Positions 41,718 to 51,641 are shown, numbered from the stretch's first letter. The stretch: 64,000 nucleotides of DNA from Rubrivivax sp. A210 (GCF_904426505.1 NZ_CAJGBN010000012.1:496001-560000); one strand, 5' to 3'. A program made the numbers and translations. Notes: generated by a model from the letters alone, not told the origin.

Positions 41718-41746
41718 GCGCCCCGGCGATCCCGGGGCGCTTTTTT
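41718..41746 (+). terminator. Rho-independent terminator after the 51-residue ORF
   Basis: Stem GCGCCCCGG / CCGGGGCGC with a 5-base loop, followed by six T residues. It ends 13 bases before the stop codon of the leftward PAS kinase gene. Confidence 0.9.
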
Positions 41747-41759
41747 GTCCTTCGCCGAA

Positions 41760-43628
41760 TCAGGCCGCCCCCGCGAGCGGCAGTTCCAGCGTTGCCACCG
41801 TCCCGGCACCGGGCTGGCTGGCCAGGCTGACCTCGCCACCCAGCATGTGGGCGAGCTGGCGCGTGATCACCAGGCCCAGGCCGCTGCCGGGCAGGCCGGA
41901 GTTCTCCTGGCCCAGGCGCTCGAAGGGGTGGAAGAGGCGCTGCAGCTGCGCCGCCGTCATGCCGCGGCCGTTGTCCTCGACGGCAATGCGCACGCGATCA
42001 CCGTCCCGCTCGACGCGCACGACGACGCGGGCGCCGCGACCAGCGTACTTGACGGCGTTGGAGGCCAGGTTGAGCAGGATCTGGCGCAGGCAGCGCGCGT
42101 CGGTCTGCAGCGTCAGAGTCGCCGGCGCCTCGACCAGCAGGCTCACGCCGGCCTCGAGCGCAGCCGGCGCCAACAATTCGGCACAGGCCGCGAGGTGCCG
42201 GCCCAGGTCCAGCGGCGCCAGCTGCGGCCGCAGGCTGCCCTGCTCCAGTCGCTGCAGCTCGAGCAGGTCGTCCACCAGCGCCAGCATGTGGCGCCCGGCC
42301 TGCACGATGTAGCCGATGTGCTCGAGCGCGTGCGTGCCCGCCAGCGTGCCGTCGTGCTGCAGCAGTTCGCCGAAGCCGAGCACCGCGTTCAGCGGCGTGC
42401 GCAGCTCGTGGCTGACGCGCGACATGAAGCCGGCCTGGCGCCGGCCCGCCTCTTCGGCCACGGCCTGGGCCTGGCGCGCGGCCTCGATCTCGCGCACCTG
42501 GGTCACGTCGACCACCGTGCCGACGTGCCCGCTCACGGTGCCGTCGGCGCGCCGTATGGGGCTGGAACGCACCGCCACGCGGCGCACCTGGTCGGCGGCA
42601 AGGATGCGGAACTCCTGCTCGAAGGTGGCCGTGGCCGCGGCGGCGGCCAGCCACTGCTGCTGCACCGTCTGGCGGTCTTCGGGGTGGAGTTGGGCGACCC
42701 AGCCCGCGCCCAGGCTTTGCTCCAGCGTAAGGCCGTAGATGCGCTGCCATTCAGGGTTGGCGTAGCTGCAGGCGCCGTCGGCATCGGTCATGAAGATGCC
42801 CAGCGGCGCGGCCTCGGCCATGTCCTGGAAGCGGCGCCCGAGCTGGACGTTCTCGGTCACGTCGCGCACCAGCATCATCGTGCGGCCACCGTCCAGCGCG
42901 ACATAGCGCGCCTCGAAGGCACGCACCTGCCCGTCCCTGACCTTCAGCTCGTAGTGGTGGCTTTGCGGCTGGCCGCTGCGGTGGGCGAGCGCGATCTTGC
43001 CGGCGATCAGCCGCGCCAGATCGGGCTCCAGCGCATCGATCAGGCGGCGACCCAGTTTCTCAGGCCAGGGCGCCGAGAGCGCCGGGTGCCCGGGGTCGCT
43101 GACCTCGGCATAGCGGCCCTCGTCGTCGATGACCAGCCAGAGATCGGGGATGGCGGCCAGCAACGCCTCGTGGCGCTGGCGCGAAAGCTCGGTGTCGGCG
43201 GCGAGCTGGGCCTTGGCGCCCGCATCGACCACCACCACCAGGCGCGCCAGCCGGCCCTTGAACAGCACCTGCATGCCGCGCACGTCGGCGTGCAGCAGGC
43301 GGCCGTCGCGGGCGCGCTCGCGCCAGACGCGCGGCTGCGGCGGCAGGCGGCCTGCAGCAACATCGGCGAGCAAGGCGTGCAGGGCCGGCACTTCCTCGGG
43401 CAGCAGCAGTTCGGGGCGGCTCAGCGCCAGCAGTTCGGCCCGGCCGCAGCCATAGCGCTGCAGCGCCGCCGCATTGGCCGCCAGCAGCCGCAGGCTGCCC
43501 CATTCATAGACCAGGTGGGGCAGCGGGTGCTCTTCGAGCAGCGGCCCCCAGGCCAGGGGAACCGGCGGCGCGGCGGCGGCAGCGGCGGGGGCAGCGGCCA
43601 GCGGCTTGTGTTGATCGGCGTCCGTCAT
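41760..43628 (-). CDS. PAS-domain sensor histidine kinase
   Basis: 622-residue soluble kinase with three PAS-like modules (about residues 20-130, 150-260 and 265-385; the last has RFQDMAEAAPLGIFMTDAD and PEDRQTVQQQW). A HisKA domain follows with phosphorylated His in FMSRVSHELRTPLNAVLGF, then an HATPase domain with NLASNAVKY, EDNGRGM and GSGLGLVITRQLA. No receiver domain and no transmembrane helix are present, so it probably senses an intracellular signal. Starts at 43628 and 43640 are both possible. It is the last gene of the dusB-led run, and no response regulator is adjacent, so its partner is unknown. Confidence 0.92.
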   Translation of the reverse strand: MTDADQHKPLAAAPAAAAAAPPVPLAWGPLLEEHPLPHLVYEWGSLRLLAANAAALQRYGCGRAELLALSRPELLLPEEVPALHALLADVAAGRLPPQPRVWRERARDGRLLHADVRGMQVLFKGRLARLVVVVDAGAKAQLAADTELSRQRHEALLAAIPDLWLVIDDEGRYAEVSDPGHPALSAPWPEKLGRRLIDALEPDLARLIAGKIALAHRSGQPQSHHYELKVRDGQVRAFEARYVALDGGRTMMLVRDVTENVQLGRRFQDMAEAAPLGIFMTDADGACSYANPEWQRIYGLTLEQSLGAGWVAQLHPEDRQTVQQQWLAAAAATATFEQEFRILAADQVRRVAVRSSPIRRADGTVSGHVGTVVDVTQVREIEAARQAQAVAEEAGRRQAGFMSRVSHELRTPLNAVLGFGELLQHDGTLAGTHALEHIGYIVQAGRHMLALVDDLLELQRLEQGSLRPQLAPLDLGRHLAACAELLAPAALEAGVSLLVEAPATLTLQTDARCLRQILLNLASNAVKYAGRGARVVVRVERDGDRVRIAVEDNGRGMTAAQLQRLFHPFERLGQENSGLPGSGLGLVITRQLAHMLGGEVSLASQPGAGTVATLELPLAGAA

Positions 43629-43660
43629 GGACTGCAGCATGCCATTGCCCGGACGCCCCT

Positions 43661-44356
43661 TCAGCCCCAGCGCAAATGCGCGGCCAGGAAGGCCAGGGTG
43701 CGCCCATGGGCCAGCGCCGCGCTGGGCGCGTGGTAGCTGGCACGCGCCCAGCAATTGAAGCCGTGTTGGGCCCCGGCGTAGCGGTGGAACTCGGCCGGCT
43801 TGCCGGTGAAGGCGGCGCGCACGGCATCCACGGCCGCGGGCGGGATGTGATCGTCCAGCCCGGCGTGGTGAAACTGCAGCGGGCAGGCGATGGCGGCGGC
43901 GCGGTCCAGCTGACCCTGGATGCCACCACCGTAATAGGCCACGGCGGCGTCCACGCCGCCACCGGCCGCGGTGAGGTAGGCCAGCCGCCCGCCCATGCAG
44001 TAGCCGAGGCTGGCCATGCCGCCGGCCACCTCGGGCCGAGCTCGCAGCGCGGCCACGGCGGCGGCGATGTCGGCGGTTGTCTCAGCCGCGCCGTGTGCCT
44101 GCATCAAGGCCAGCGCACGCTCGCGGTCGGCGCCGACATAGCCGAGGTCGACACGCGGCTGCTGGCGCCAGAAGACATCGGGAGCCAGCACGACGAAGCC
44201 ATCGAGCGCGTACTGCGCGGCGACAGCGCGGATGTGCGCATTGACGCCGAATATCTCCTGCCACAGCAGCAGCCCCGGCCCGCGGCCGGCCGGCGGCAGG
44301 GCCAGCCAGCCATCGAAGCCGGTGGCGATGGCGGCCCATTGCGGGGCTGTATTCAT
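43661..44356 (-). CDS. Dienelactone hydrolase family protein
   Basis: 231-residue alpha/beta hydrolase. The Cys nucleophile lies in GYCMGGRLAYL, Asp in HAGLDDHIPP and His in GAQHGFNCW, the Cys-Asp-His triad of dienelactone hydrolases. An upstream QEIFGVNAHIR segment is the conserved substrate-site Glu motif. Members open dienelactones in chlorocatechol breakdown, but many act on other small esters, so the substrate is not certain. The gene starts 28 bases after ruvC. Confidence 0.92.
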   Translation of the reverse strand: MNTAPQWAAIATGFDGWLALPPAGRGPGLLLWQEIFGVNAHIRAVAAQYALDGFVVLAPDVFWRQQPRVDLGYVGADRERALALMQAHGAAETTADIAAAVAALRARPEVAGGMASLGYCMGGRLAYLTAAGGGVDAAVAYYGGGIQGQLDRAAAIACPLQFHHAGLDDHIPPAAVDAVRAAFTGKPAEFHRYAGAQHGFNCWARASYHAPSAALAHGRTLAFLAAHLRWG

Positions 44357-44384
44357 GTCGGCTCCTGACGGGTGCTGCGGGGAA

Positions 44385-44933
44385 TCAATAGGTGCGGCCC
44401 TTGCGGTACTGCGCATGCTGGCGGCGCGCCAGCGGCGCGGCCTGGGCCAGCGCCGCCATGCTGGCGCCGGCATGGGCGTGCGTGATGGCCAGGCCCAGCG
44501 CGTCGGCCGCATCCTTGCCCGGCAGGCCGGGCAGCGTGAGCAGGCGCTTGACCATCTCCTGCACCTGGGTCTTGGCGGCCAGGCCGTGGCCGACCACCGC
44601 CTTCTTCATCTGCAGCGCCGTGTACTCGGCCACCGGCAGGTCGGCGCTGACCAGGGCTGCCAGCGCCGCGCCGCGCGCCTGGCCCAGCAGCAGCGTGCTC
44701 TGCGGATTGACGTTGACGAAGACGATCTCGACGCAGGCGCAATCGGGGCCGTAGCGCTGCACGACCTCGCGCACGCCTTCGAAGATGAGCTTCAGCCGCA
44801 GTGGCAGGTCGCCACGCGGCGCCTCCAGCGTGCTGATGGTGCCGCTGGCGAGGTAGGCCAGGCGCGCGCCCTCCGCTTCGATCAAGCCGAAGCCGGTGCG
44901 TTGCAGGCCGGGGTCGATGCCGAGGATCTTCAT
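44385..44933 (-). CDS. ruvC: Holliday junction resolvase RuvC
   Basis: 182-residue endonuclease that resolves four-way DNA junctions with RuvAB. Catalytic acidic residues appear in [14 protein letters not shown] (Asp7), [13 protein letters not shown] (Glu) and [16 protein letters not shown] (final Asp pair). The start ATG overlaps the cdsA-like stop by 4 bases (ATGA). ruvA and ruvB, which follow in many relatives, are absent; instead a dienelactone hydrolase gene is next. Confidence 0.96.
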   Translation of the reverse strand: MKILGIDPGLQRTGFGLIEAEGARLAYLASGTISTLEAPRGDLPLRLKLIFEGVREVVQRYGPDCACVEIVFVNVNPQSTLLLGQARGAALAALVSADLPVAEYTALQMKKAVVGHGLAAKTQVQEMVKRLLTLPGLPGKDAADALGLAITHAHAGASMAALAQAAPLARRQHAQYRKGRTY

Positions 44934-45913
44934 CCCGGCGGCCGGGCCTGGAAATACCAGCGCACCGAGTGGAAGAACACCGGCGCCGCGAAGCACAGGG
45001 CGGCAACGCGGTCGAGCAGACCCACGGCGCCGGTGACCGAGCTGTGGTTGCCCCAGAAGCGCACGCCGGCGTCCTTCTTGAGCGCCTTCATCACGAACTC
45101 GCCCAAGGTGCCGGCGCCGGCGGCAATGAAGCCCATCGCCAGCGCCTGGGCGATCTTGAAGGGCGTGATCCAGAACAGGGCCGCACCCACCAGGCCGGCA
45201 GCCAGCGCGCCGGCGGACCAGGCGCGCCAGGAGAACTGGCGATCGATGTGACGCGCCACCGGGCGCCGTCGCAGCCAGCTGCCGGCCGCCGCCTGCACCA
45301 GCTGCGCCACCGAGGCGACGACGACGAGGAAAAAGACGAGGAAGGCGCCGCGCCCCTCGTAGCCCTTGAACTGCAGCAGCAGCAGCGCCGGCGCATGGCT
45401 GAGGCCGTAGACGCAGACCATCAGCCCCCACTGGATCTTGGCGTTGCGCTCCAGAAAGCGCTGCGGATCACCCGCCAGCGCGCTGACCATGGGCAGGGCC
45501 ATGAAGACATAGACCGGCACAAAGACCGTGAAGAGGTCGAAGGCGCGCGTACCGACCAGCAGGTATTGCAGCGGCAGCACGGCGAAAAACACCAGGATCA
45601 GGCTGCGGTGGTCGCCGCGTCGCGTCTGCACCAGGGTGATGTATTCGCGCAGTGCCAGGAAGGAGACGATGCCGAAGCACAGCGTTGCGCCCACCGGCCC
45701 GGCGGCCCAGGCCAGCCAGAACAGCGCCGCGCCCAGCCACAGCACGCGCAGCTCGCGCTTCAGGTGATGCACGCGCGTGGCGTGCTTCTCGTCGTCGCCC
45801 CAGCGCAGCGAGAGCACCACCACCACCGCGGTGGCCAGCATCAGCGCGCCGAAGAGCAGCACGAAGAGCAGCGCCACCTGCTGGTCGACCGACAGCGACT
45901 TGAGCCGGCTCAT
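44930..45913 (-). CDS. Phosphatidate cytidylyltransferase-like membrane protein (CdsA/YnbB-type)
   Basis: 327-residue polytopic protein with about eight hydrophobic segments, resembling CDP-diacylglycerol synthase. The C-terminal signature is diverged: [16 protein letters not shown] and [10 protein letters not shown] stand where CdsA has K-R, K-D, PGHGG and DRxD, so the HGG pair and the last Asp are not seen. It may be a paralogue (YnbB-like) rather than the main enzyme. It sits between an acyltransferase and ruvC with 4-base overlaps on both sides, implying coupled translation in lipid synthesis. Confidence 0.82.
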   Translation of the reverse strand: MSRLKSLSVDQQVALLFVLLFGALMLATAVVVVLSLRWGDDEKHATRVHHLKRELRVLWLGAALFWLAWAAGPVGATLCFGIVSFLALREYITLVQTRRGDHRSLILVFFAVLPLQYLLVGTRAFDLFTVFVPVYVFMALPMVSALAGDPQRFLERNAKIQWGLMVCVYGLSHAPALLLLQFKGYEGRGAFLVFFLVVVASVAQLVQAAAGSWLRRRPVARHIDRQFSWRAWSAGALAAGLVGAALFWITPFKIAQALAMGFIAAGAGTLGEFVMKALKKDAGVRFWGNHSSVTGAVGLLDRVAALCFAAPVFFHSVRWYFQARPPG

Positions 45914-46557
45914 GCCGTGGCCGGCCGCAGCGCGATGACGGCGGCGCGGGCACGCACCAGGAAATCGCGCTTGTCCTCGCCCGGCTGCGGCGCCAGCGGC
46001 GCACCGAAGGTCACGGTGCAGAGTATGGGCACCGGCACCACCTCGCCCTTGGGCATCACGCGCTGCACGTTGTCGATCCAGGCCGGAATCAGCTGCACGC
46101 CCGGAAACTGCTCAGCCAGGTGGTAGAGGCCGCTCTTGAAGGCCTGGGGCTCGCCACGGTGGCTGCGCGTGCCCTCGGGAAAGAGCACCAGCGAATCGCC
46201 GCGGCGCAGCGCTTCGGCCAGCGGCTCGAGCGGATCCTGTTCCTCGCCGCCTTCACCGGCATCTCCTGCCCTGGCGCGGGCACGCTCGACATAGACGGCG
46301 TTGAACACTGCCGTCGTCAGCCACTGCTTGAAGGGCGTGGCGGTCCAGTAGTCGCGCGCCGCGATGGGGCGCGTGCGCACGCGCAGCTCGCGCGGCAGCG
46401 CGGCCCAGATCAGCACCCAGTCGAGGTGGCTCTGGTGGTTGGCGAAGTAGATGCGCTGCTCGGCCATGGGTGGCGCACCCTTCCAATGGCCCTGCGCCCC
46501 GGTGACGAGCCGTGCGATGAAGGCCAGCACCAGGCCCATGAGGTCGGCAAGCGACAT
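45910..46557 (-). CDS. Lysophospholipid acyltransferase family protein (PlsC-like)
   Basis: 215-residue membrane-associated acyltransferase. The HX4D catalytic motif is in FANHQSHLDWVLIW, and the glycerol-phosphate binding block is in LVLFPEGTRSHRGEPQAFKS, followed by LIPAWIDNVQRVMPKGE. These are blocks I, III and IV of PlsC-type enzymes, which transfer a fatty acyl chain to lysophosphatidate. ATG 46557 (MSLADLMG) gives the hydrophobic N-terminal helix. It overlaps the CdsA-like gene by 4 bases and lies 47 bases after purH. Confidence 0.9.
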   Translation of the reverse strand: MSLADLMGLVLAFIARLVTGAQGHWKGAPPMAEQRIYFANHQSHLDWVLIWAALPRELRVRTRPIAARDYWTATPFKQWLTTAVFNAVYVERARARAGDAGEGGEEQDPLEPLAEALRRGDSLVLFPEGTRSHRGEPQAFKSGLYHLAEQFPGVQLIPAWIDNVQRVMPKGEVVPVPILCTVTFGAPLAPQPGEDKRDFLVRARAAVIALRPATA

Positions 46558-46604
46558 GGGCGGGATGCTAGCCCAGGCCGGCGCTGCCGCCGGCGCCTGG
46601 CCAC

Positions 46605-48182
46605 TCAGTGCCGGAAGTGGCGCGCGCCGGTGAAGACCATCGCGATGCCGCGCTCGTCGGCGGCGGCGATGACTTCCTCGTCGCGCATGCTGCCGCCGGG
46701 CTGGATGACGCAGCGCGCGCCTTCGTCGATGACCACGTCGAGGCCGTCGCGGAAGGGGAAGAAGGCGTCGCTGGCGACCGCCGAGCCTTCGAGCGAGAGC
46801 CCGGCATTGCCGGCCTTGATGCGCGCGATGCGGGCGCTGTCGACGCGGCTCATCTGGCCCGCGCCCACACCCAGCGTCATGCCGCGGCCGCAGAAGACGA
46901 TGGCATTGCTCTTCACGAACTTGGCCACCTTCCAGGCGAACAGCAGGTCTTCGAGCTGGGCCGCGCTGGGCGCCAACTTGGTCACCACACGCAGTTCGGC
47001 GGCGGCCACGTTCTTCGCGTCGGGCGTCTGCAGCAGCATGCCGCCGCCCACGCGCTTGAAGTCCAACGCATTGGCGCCGCTGCCCAGGGCCACCTCGAGC
47101 ACGCGCACGTTCTGCTTGGCGGCGAAGATGGCGCGCGCCTCGGGGCTGATGGCGGGCGCGATCAGCACCTCGACGAACTGCTTGTTGTCGCCGATCTGGC
47201 GCGCCGTGGCCTCGTCCAGCGGGCGGTTGAAGGCCAGGATGCCGCCGAAGGCCGAGGTCGGGTCGGTCTGCCAGGCCTTGCCGTAAGCCTCGGCCAGTGT
47301 GGCGCCCACGGCTACGCCGCAGGGGTTGGCGTGCTTGACGATGACGCAGGCCGGCACGTCGAAGGTCTTGACGCATTCCCAGGCGGCGTCGGCATCGGCG
47401 ATGTTGTTGTAGCTCAGCTCCTTGCCCTGCAGCTGGGTCCAGCCGGCCAGCAGGCCGGCGGCCGGCCGGCCCTCGCGGTAGAAGGCGGCAGCCTGGTGCG
47501 GGTTCTCGCCGTAGCGCATGTCCTGGGTCTTGGCCAGTTGCAGCGTGTAGGTGGCCGGGAAGGCGGCACGCGGCGGCACCGCATCGCCCTGCTCCTCGGC
47601 GCCCGGCTGCACCGCGCCGAGGTAGTTGCTGATCATGCCGTCGTAGGCTGCGGTATGGGCATAGACCTTGGCCGCGAGGCGAAAGCGCGTGGCGCGCGCC
47701 ACCGCGCCGGCGCGCAACTCGGCCAGCACGCCGGCGTAGTCGGCGGGGTCGATCAGCACTGTCACGCCGGCCCAATTCTTGGCCGCGGCGCGCAGCATGG
47801 CCGGGCCGCCGATGTCGATGTTCTCGATCGCGTCGTCGAGCGTGCAGTCGGCACGCGCCGTGGCCTGGGCGAACGGGTAGAGATTGACGACCAGCAGGTC
47901 GATGGTCTCGATGCCGTGCTGCTGCAGCGCGGCCATGTGCTCGGGCAGGTCGCGCCGCGCCAGCAGGCCGCCGTGGATGGTCGGGTGCAGGGTCTTGACG
48001 CGGCCGTCCAGCATCTCGGGGAAGCCGGTGTGCTCGGCCACCTCGGTGACGGCCAGGCCCGCCTCGGCGAGCAGGCGGGCGGTGCCGCCGGTGGACAGCA
48101 GCTTGACGCCGAGGGCGGCAAGCTCGCGGGCGAGGTCGACGATGCCGGTCTTGTCGGAAACGGAGAGGAGCGCGGTGGTCAT
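46605..48182 (-). CDS. purH: Bifunctional AICAR transformylase/IMP cyclohydrolase PurH
   Basis: 525-residue enzyme performing the last two steps of purine synthesis. The N-terminal IMP cyclohydrolase domain starts [19 protein letters not shown] and includes [13 protein letters not shown] and [20 protein letters not shown]. The C-terminal AICAR transformylase has [18 protein letters not shown] and the final [19 protein letters not shown] segment ([17 protein letters not shown]). The start overlaps fis by 4 bases. The dusB-fis-purH order is a conserved arrangement in beta-proteobacteria. Confidence 0.97.
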   Translation of the reverse strand: MTTALLSVSDKTGIVDLARELAALGVKLLSTGGTARLLAEAGLAVTEVAEHTGFPEMLDGRVKTLHPTIHGGLLARRDLPEHMAALQQHGIETIDLLVVNLYPFAQATARADCTLDDAIENIDIGGPAMLRAAAKNWAGVTVLIDPADYAGVLAELRAGAVARATRFRLAAKVYAHTAAYDGMISNYLGAVQPGAEEQGDAVPPRAAFPATYTLQLAKTQDMRYGENPHQAAAFYREGRPAAGLLAGWTQLQGKELSYNNIADADAAWECVKTFDVPACVIVKHANPCGVAVGATLAEAYGKAWQTDPTSAFGGILAFNRPLDEATARQIGDNKQFVEVLIAPAISPEARAIFAAKQNVRVLEVALGSGANALDFKRVGGGMLLQTPDAKNVAAAELRVVTKLAPSAAQLEDLLFAWKVAKFVKSNAIVFCGRGMTLGVGAGQMSRVDSARIARIKAGNAGLSLEGSAVASDAFFPFRDGLDVVIDEGARCVIQPGGSMRDEEVIAAADERGIAMVFTGARHFRH

Positions 48183-48415
48183 TCGGTGAGCTTGTGATCC
48201 AGCAGCTTGCGCCGCAGGGTGTTGCGGTTGATGCCCAGCCATGCGGCGGCCTTGCTCTGGTTGCCCTCGGCCTGGCGCAGCACGACTTCGAGCAGGGGGC
48301 GCTCGGCGGCGGCGATGAAGATCTCGTGCAGCGCCACGGGTTGGGCGCCGTGCAAGTCCTTGAAATACTGCTCCACGCTGGCGCGCACGCAGTCGTCGAT
48401 GGCAAGGCGGCTCAT
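48179..48415 (-). CDS. fis: Fis-family nucleoid-associated DNA-binding protein
   Basis: 78-residue protein, shorter than E. coli Fis (98 residues) because the flexible N-terminal beta-hairpin is reduced, as usual in beta-proteobacteria. The C-terminal helix-turn-helix is [20 protein letters not shown], the DNA-bending motif of Fis. Gene overlaps by 4 bases at both ends tie it to dusB and purH, and growth-rate control by Fis of this operon is typical in other species. Confidence 0.95.
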   Translation of the reverse strand: MSRLAIDDCVRASVEQYFKDLHGAQPVALHEIFIAAAERPLLEVVLRQAEGNQSKAAAWLGINRNTLRRKLLDHKLTE

Positions 48416-49455
48416 GCGGCCAGGCCTTCGGGCAACCGGCCCGCTTCGTTGACGGGCGGCAGCGGCAGCAGCGGGTAGCGGTCGGCCAGGGCCTCGAAGT
48501 AGGCGGTGAGCGCGCGCAGTTGTTCGTCGCCGCCCTCGATGCTGTTCATGCGGGCGCGGAATTCGGCGCCGCCGGGCAGGCTGTGTACGGCCCAGGCGAT
48601 GTGCTTGCGCGCACTGCGCACGCCGCTGCGCTCGCCATAGAGGGCGTGGTGGTCAAGCAGGTGCTGGGTGAGCCAGCCCTGCACCTCGCGCGTGGCCGGC
48701 GGCGGGCGCAGGCTGCCGTGTTCCAGAAAGTGCGCGATGTCGCCGAAGAGCCAGGGCCGGCCCTGGGCCGCGCGGCCCACCATGATGGCGTCGGCCCCGG
48801 TGCGGGCGAGCACGTCGCGCGCCTGCTGGGGCGTGGCGATGTCGCCATTGGCCACCACCGGGATGCGCAGCGCCGCCTTCACCGCGGCCACCGTGTCGTG
48901 CTCGGCCTGGCCGCCATAGCCCTGGTCGCGCGTGCGGCCGTGTACCGCCACCATGGCCACGCCGGCCGCTTCGGCCGCACGCGAGATCGACAGCGCATTG
49001 CGCTCGCTGACGCTCCAGCCGCTGCGCATCTTCAGCGTCACCGGCACGCCGCGCGGCGTGCAGGCGGCAACCACGGCCTCGACGATGGCAAGCGCCAGCT
49101 TCTCGTCCTGCATCAGCGCCGAGCCGGCCCACTTGGCGCACACCTTCTTGGCTGGGCAGCCCATGTTGATGTCGATGATCTGGGCACCGCGGTCGATGTT
49201 GTAGCGCGCGGCATCGGCCATCTCGGCGGCGTCGACGCCGGCAATCTGCACCGCGATGGGGCCGGGCTCGCCCGTGTGGTCGGTGCGGCGCGAGGTCTTG
49301 AGGCTGTCCCACAGCTCACGGCGGCTGGTCACCATCTCGCTCACCGCATGGCCGGCACCAAGGCGGCGGCAAAGGATGCGGAAGGGGCGGTCGGTGACGC
49401 CGGCCATGGGCGCCACGAACAGCCGGTTCGGCAGGCTGAAGGAGCCGATGCGCAT
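48412..49455 (-). CDS. dusB: tRNA-dihydrouridine synthase DusB
   Basis: 347-residue FMN enzyme that reduces uridines in the tRNA D-loop. Flavin site [17 protein letters not shown] is near the start, and the active-site block [20 protein letters not shown] holds the catalytic Cys. [13 protein letters not shown] and [15 protein letters not shown] follow. ATG 49455 ([10 protein letters not shown]) gives the usual N-terminus. First gene of the leftward dusB-fis-purH run; a TATACT-like -10 element lies about 36 bases upstream. Confidence 0.95.
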   Translation of the reverse strand: MRIGSFSLPNRLFVAPMAGVTDRPFRILCRRLGAGHAVSEMVTSRRELWDSLKTSRRTDHTGEPGPIAVQIAGVDAAEMADAARYNIDRGAQIIDINMGCPAKKVCAKWAGSALMQDEKLALAIVEAVVAACTPRGVPVTLKMRSGWSVSERNALSISRAAEAAGVAMVAVHGRTRDQGYGGQAEHDTVAAVKAALRIPVVANGDIATPQQARDVLARTGADAIMVGRAAQGRPWLFGDIAHFLEHGSLRPPPATREVQGWLTQHLLDHHALYGERSGVRSARKHIAWAVHSLPGGAEFRARMNSIEGGDEQLRALTAYFEALADRYPLLPLPPVNEAGRLPEGLAA

Positions 49456-49490
49456 GGAAGGAAGGCGGTACTGCTTAAAAATGAGGCAAG

Positions 49491-49496
49491 AGTATA
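49491..49496 (-). promoter_or_regulatory. Candidate -10 element for the dusB operon
   Basis: The reverse strand reads TATACT in an AT-rich patch (TTTTTAAG follows it), rare in this high-GC region, about 36 bases before the dusB start. No convincing -35 hexamer is visible at normal spacing, so it is only a candidate. Confidence 0.35.
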
Positions 49497-49594
49497 GCCG
49501 CCGGCCCGCGGCTGTCCTGACCGCGGCCTGACCGCCATCCGGCCGTGGCCTGGCCCGCAGACGGCCACGGCCGCCTGCCCATAATGGGCCGCAC

Positions 49595-50077
49595 ATGGAC
49601 GCTTGGCTGCACACGTTGCTCACCGCGCTGGCCCTGCCGCAATACGGGCTGGCCACCGTCTTCGTGGTCGCCGTGGTCTCGGCCACGCTGCTGCCGGCGG
49701 GCTCGGAGTTCGCGGTCATCGGCCTCGTCAAGCTCAACCCCGAGCTCTTCTGGCCGGCGATGGCCGTGGCCACCGTCGGCAACACGCTGGGCGGCGCCAT
49801 CAGCTGGTGGATGGGCTATGGCGCCGAGGCGCTGTACGAGCGCATGAAGCATCGCCAGCTGCAGCTGCGCGCGCTGGAATGGCTGCGCCAGTTCGGGCCC
49901 CGCGCCTGCCTGCTGGCCTGGCTGCCCATCGTGGGCGACCCCCTGTGCGCCATCGCCGGCTGGCTGCGCCTGCCCTTTTGGCCCTGCATCGCCTACATGG
50001 CGGTGGGCAAGTTCCTGCGCTACCTGATCATGACGGCCGCCCTGCTGTGGTTGTTTCCGGGCCCGTTTTCGCCTTGA
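49595..50077 (+). CDS. YqaA-like VTT-domain membrane protein
   Basis: 160-residue inner-membrane protein related to the DedA/SNARE-associated (VTT) family. It has four or so hydrophobic segments, with ATLLPAGSEFAVIGLVK near residue 30, NTLGGAISWWMGYG near 62, and the late PIVGDPLCAIAGWLRLP re-entrant-loop segment with Asp and Pro, the conserved YqaA features. DedA-type proteins are linked to lipid flipping and membrane homeostasis; YqaA itself has no proven role. Divergent from dusB. Confidence 0.87.
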   Translation: MDAWLHTLLTALALPQYGLATVFVVAVVSATLLPAGSEFAVIGLVKLNPELFWPAMAVATVGNTLGGAISWWMGYGAEALYERMKHRQLQLRALEWLRQFGPRACLLAWLPIVGDPLCAIAGWLRLPFWPCIAYMAVGKFLRYLIMTAALLWLFPGPFSP

Positions 50078-50137
50078 TCAGGTGCAGGCCAGAATGTCCG
50101 TCTGGCCGCGCCGCCGCGGCCGCCGAAAGGGAGAACC

Positions 50138-51631
50138 ATGAAAGCCACGCCGGCCTACGACGAGCTGTCCAGCACCTGGAAGCGCATGCACCACCTGGGA
50201 CACCTGCAGTCCATTGCCGGTTGGGACCAGGCCGCCAACATGCCGCCCAAGGGCAATGAGGCGCGCGCCGCCGCGATGGCCGAGATGGCTTCGCTGCTGC
50301 ACCGCATGGGCACCGACCCGCGCCTGCGCGACTCTCTCGCGCGTGCCGAGCAGGAGCCGCTGGACGAGATGCAGCGCGCCAACCTGCGTGAGATGGGCCG
50401 CCAGTGGCGCGCCGCCACCGCCCTGCCCGAGACCCTGGTGCAGCGGCGCCAGCTCGCCACCTCGCGCTGCGAACACGCCTGGCGCCGCCAGCGCCCGGCC
50501 AATGACTGGGCCGGCTTCCTGCCCCAGCTCCGCGAGGTGCTGGCAGTGGCCCGCGAAGAGGCCACCCTGCTGTCGCAGCAGGCCGGCATCGGCCCCTACG
50601 ACGCCATGGTCGACCGCTACGAGCCGGGCATGCGCTGCAGCCAGATCGACACCGTCTTCGGTGAAGTCAGGCAGTGGCTGCCGGGGCTGATCCGCCAGGT
50701 GATGGAGCTCCAGTCGCGCGAGCCCGTGGTGGCGCCGGTGGGGCCGTTTGCACTGGCGGCGCAGAAGGCGCTGTGCGAGCAGGTGATGCGCATGCTGGGC
50801 TTCGATTTCGAGGCTGGGCGGCTGGACGTGAGCACGCACCCCTTCTGCGGCGGCGTGCCCGAGGACGTGCGCATGACGACGCGCTTTCGCGACGACGATT
50901 TCCTCGGCAGCCTGATGGGCACGGTGCACGAGACCGGCCACGGGCGCTACGAACAGAACCTGCCGCGGCCGTGGCTGGGCCAGCCGGTGGCCGACGCACG
51001 CAGCATGGCGCTGCACGAGAGCCAAAGCCTGAGCTTCGAAATGCAGTTGGGCAGCCATCCGGGCTTCGTCAACCGCATCGCGCCCCTGGTGGCGCAGGCC
51101 TTCGGCCGCCAGCCGGCCTTCGAGCCGCAGAACCTGCACCGGCTGATGACGCGCGTGAAGCCGGGATTCATCCGAGTGGAGGCCGATGAAGTGACCTACG
51201 CGGCGCACATCATCCTGCGCTACGAGATCGAGCGCCCGCTCATCGAAGGCGCCATCGAAGCCGACGACATCCCGGCGCTGTGGGACGCAAAGATGATGGA
51301 GCTGCTGGGCGTGGACACGCGCGGCAACTTCAAGGACGGGCCTATGCAGGACGTGCACTGGCCCGAGGCGCTGTTCGGCTACTTCCCCTGCTATTCACTG
51401 GGTGCGATGTACGCGGCGCAGTGGTTCGCGGCGATGCGGCGTGCCATGCCCGACCTCGACGCCCGCATCGGCAGCGGCGACCTGGCCTCGGTCTTCGACT
51501 GGCTGCGCGAAAACATCTGGAACCAGGCCAGCCGCTGGACCACCGACGAACTGGTGCGCCGCGCCAGCGGCGAGACGCTCAACCCGGCCCACTTCCGCGC
51601 CCACCTGGAGGCGCGCTACCTGCAGGGCTGA
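50138..51631 (+). CDS. Carboxypeptidase M32
   Basis: 497-residue thermostable-carboxypeptidase-1 family metalloenzyme. The zinc motif HETGHGRYEQ (HEXXH) is near residue 267, with the third ligand Glu about 30 residues later in ALHESQSLSFEMQLG. C-terminal family signature VKPGFIRVEADEVTYAAHI and DVHWPEALFGYFPCYSLG lie in the expected order. It removes residues from peptide C-termini, probably in cytoplasmic peptide recycling. Start ATG 50138 is preceded by GGGAGAACC. Confidence 0.95.
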   Translation: MKATPAYDELSSTWKRMHHLGHLQSIAGWDQAANMPPKGNEARAAAMAEMASLLHRMGTDPRLRDSLARAEQEPLDEMQRANLREMGRQWRAATALPETLVQRRQLATSRCEHAWRRQRPANDWAGFLPQLREVLAVAREEATLLSQQAGIGPYDAMVDRYEPGMRCSQIDTVFGEVRQWLPGLIRQVMELQSREPVVAPVGPFALAAQKALCEQVMRMLGFDFEAGRLDVSTHPFCGGVPEDVRMTTRFRDDDFLGSLMGTVHETGHGRYEQNLPRPWLGQPVADARSMALHESQSLSFEMQLGSHPGFVNRIAPLVAQAFGRQPAFEPQNLHRLMTRVKPGFIRVEADEVTYAAHIILRYEIERPLIEGAIEADDIPALWDAKMMELLGVDTRGNFKDGPMQDVHWPEALFGYFPCYSLGAMYAAQWFAAMRRAMPDLDARIGSGDLASVFDWLRENIWNQASRWTTDELVRRASGETLNPAHFRAHLEARYLQG

Positions 51632-51641
51632 GGCTGCGGCT

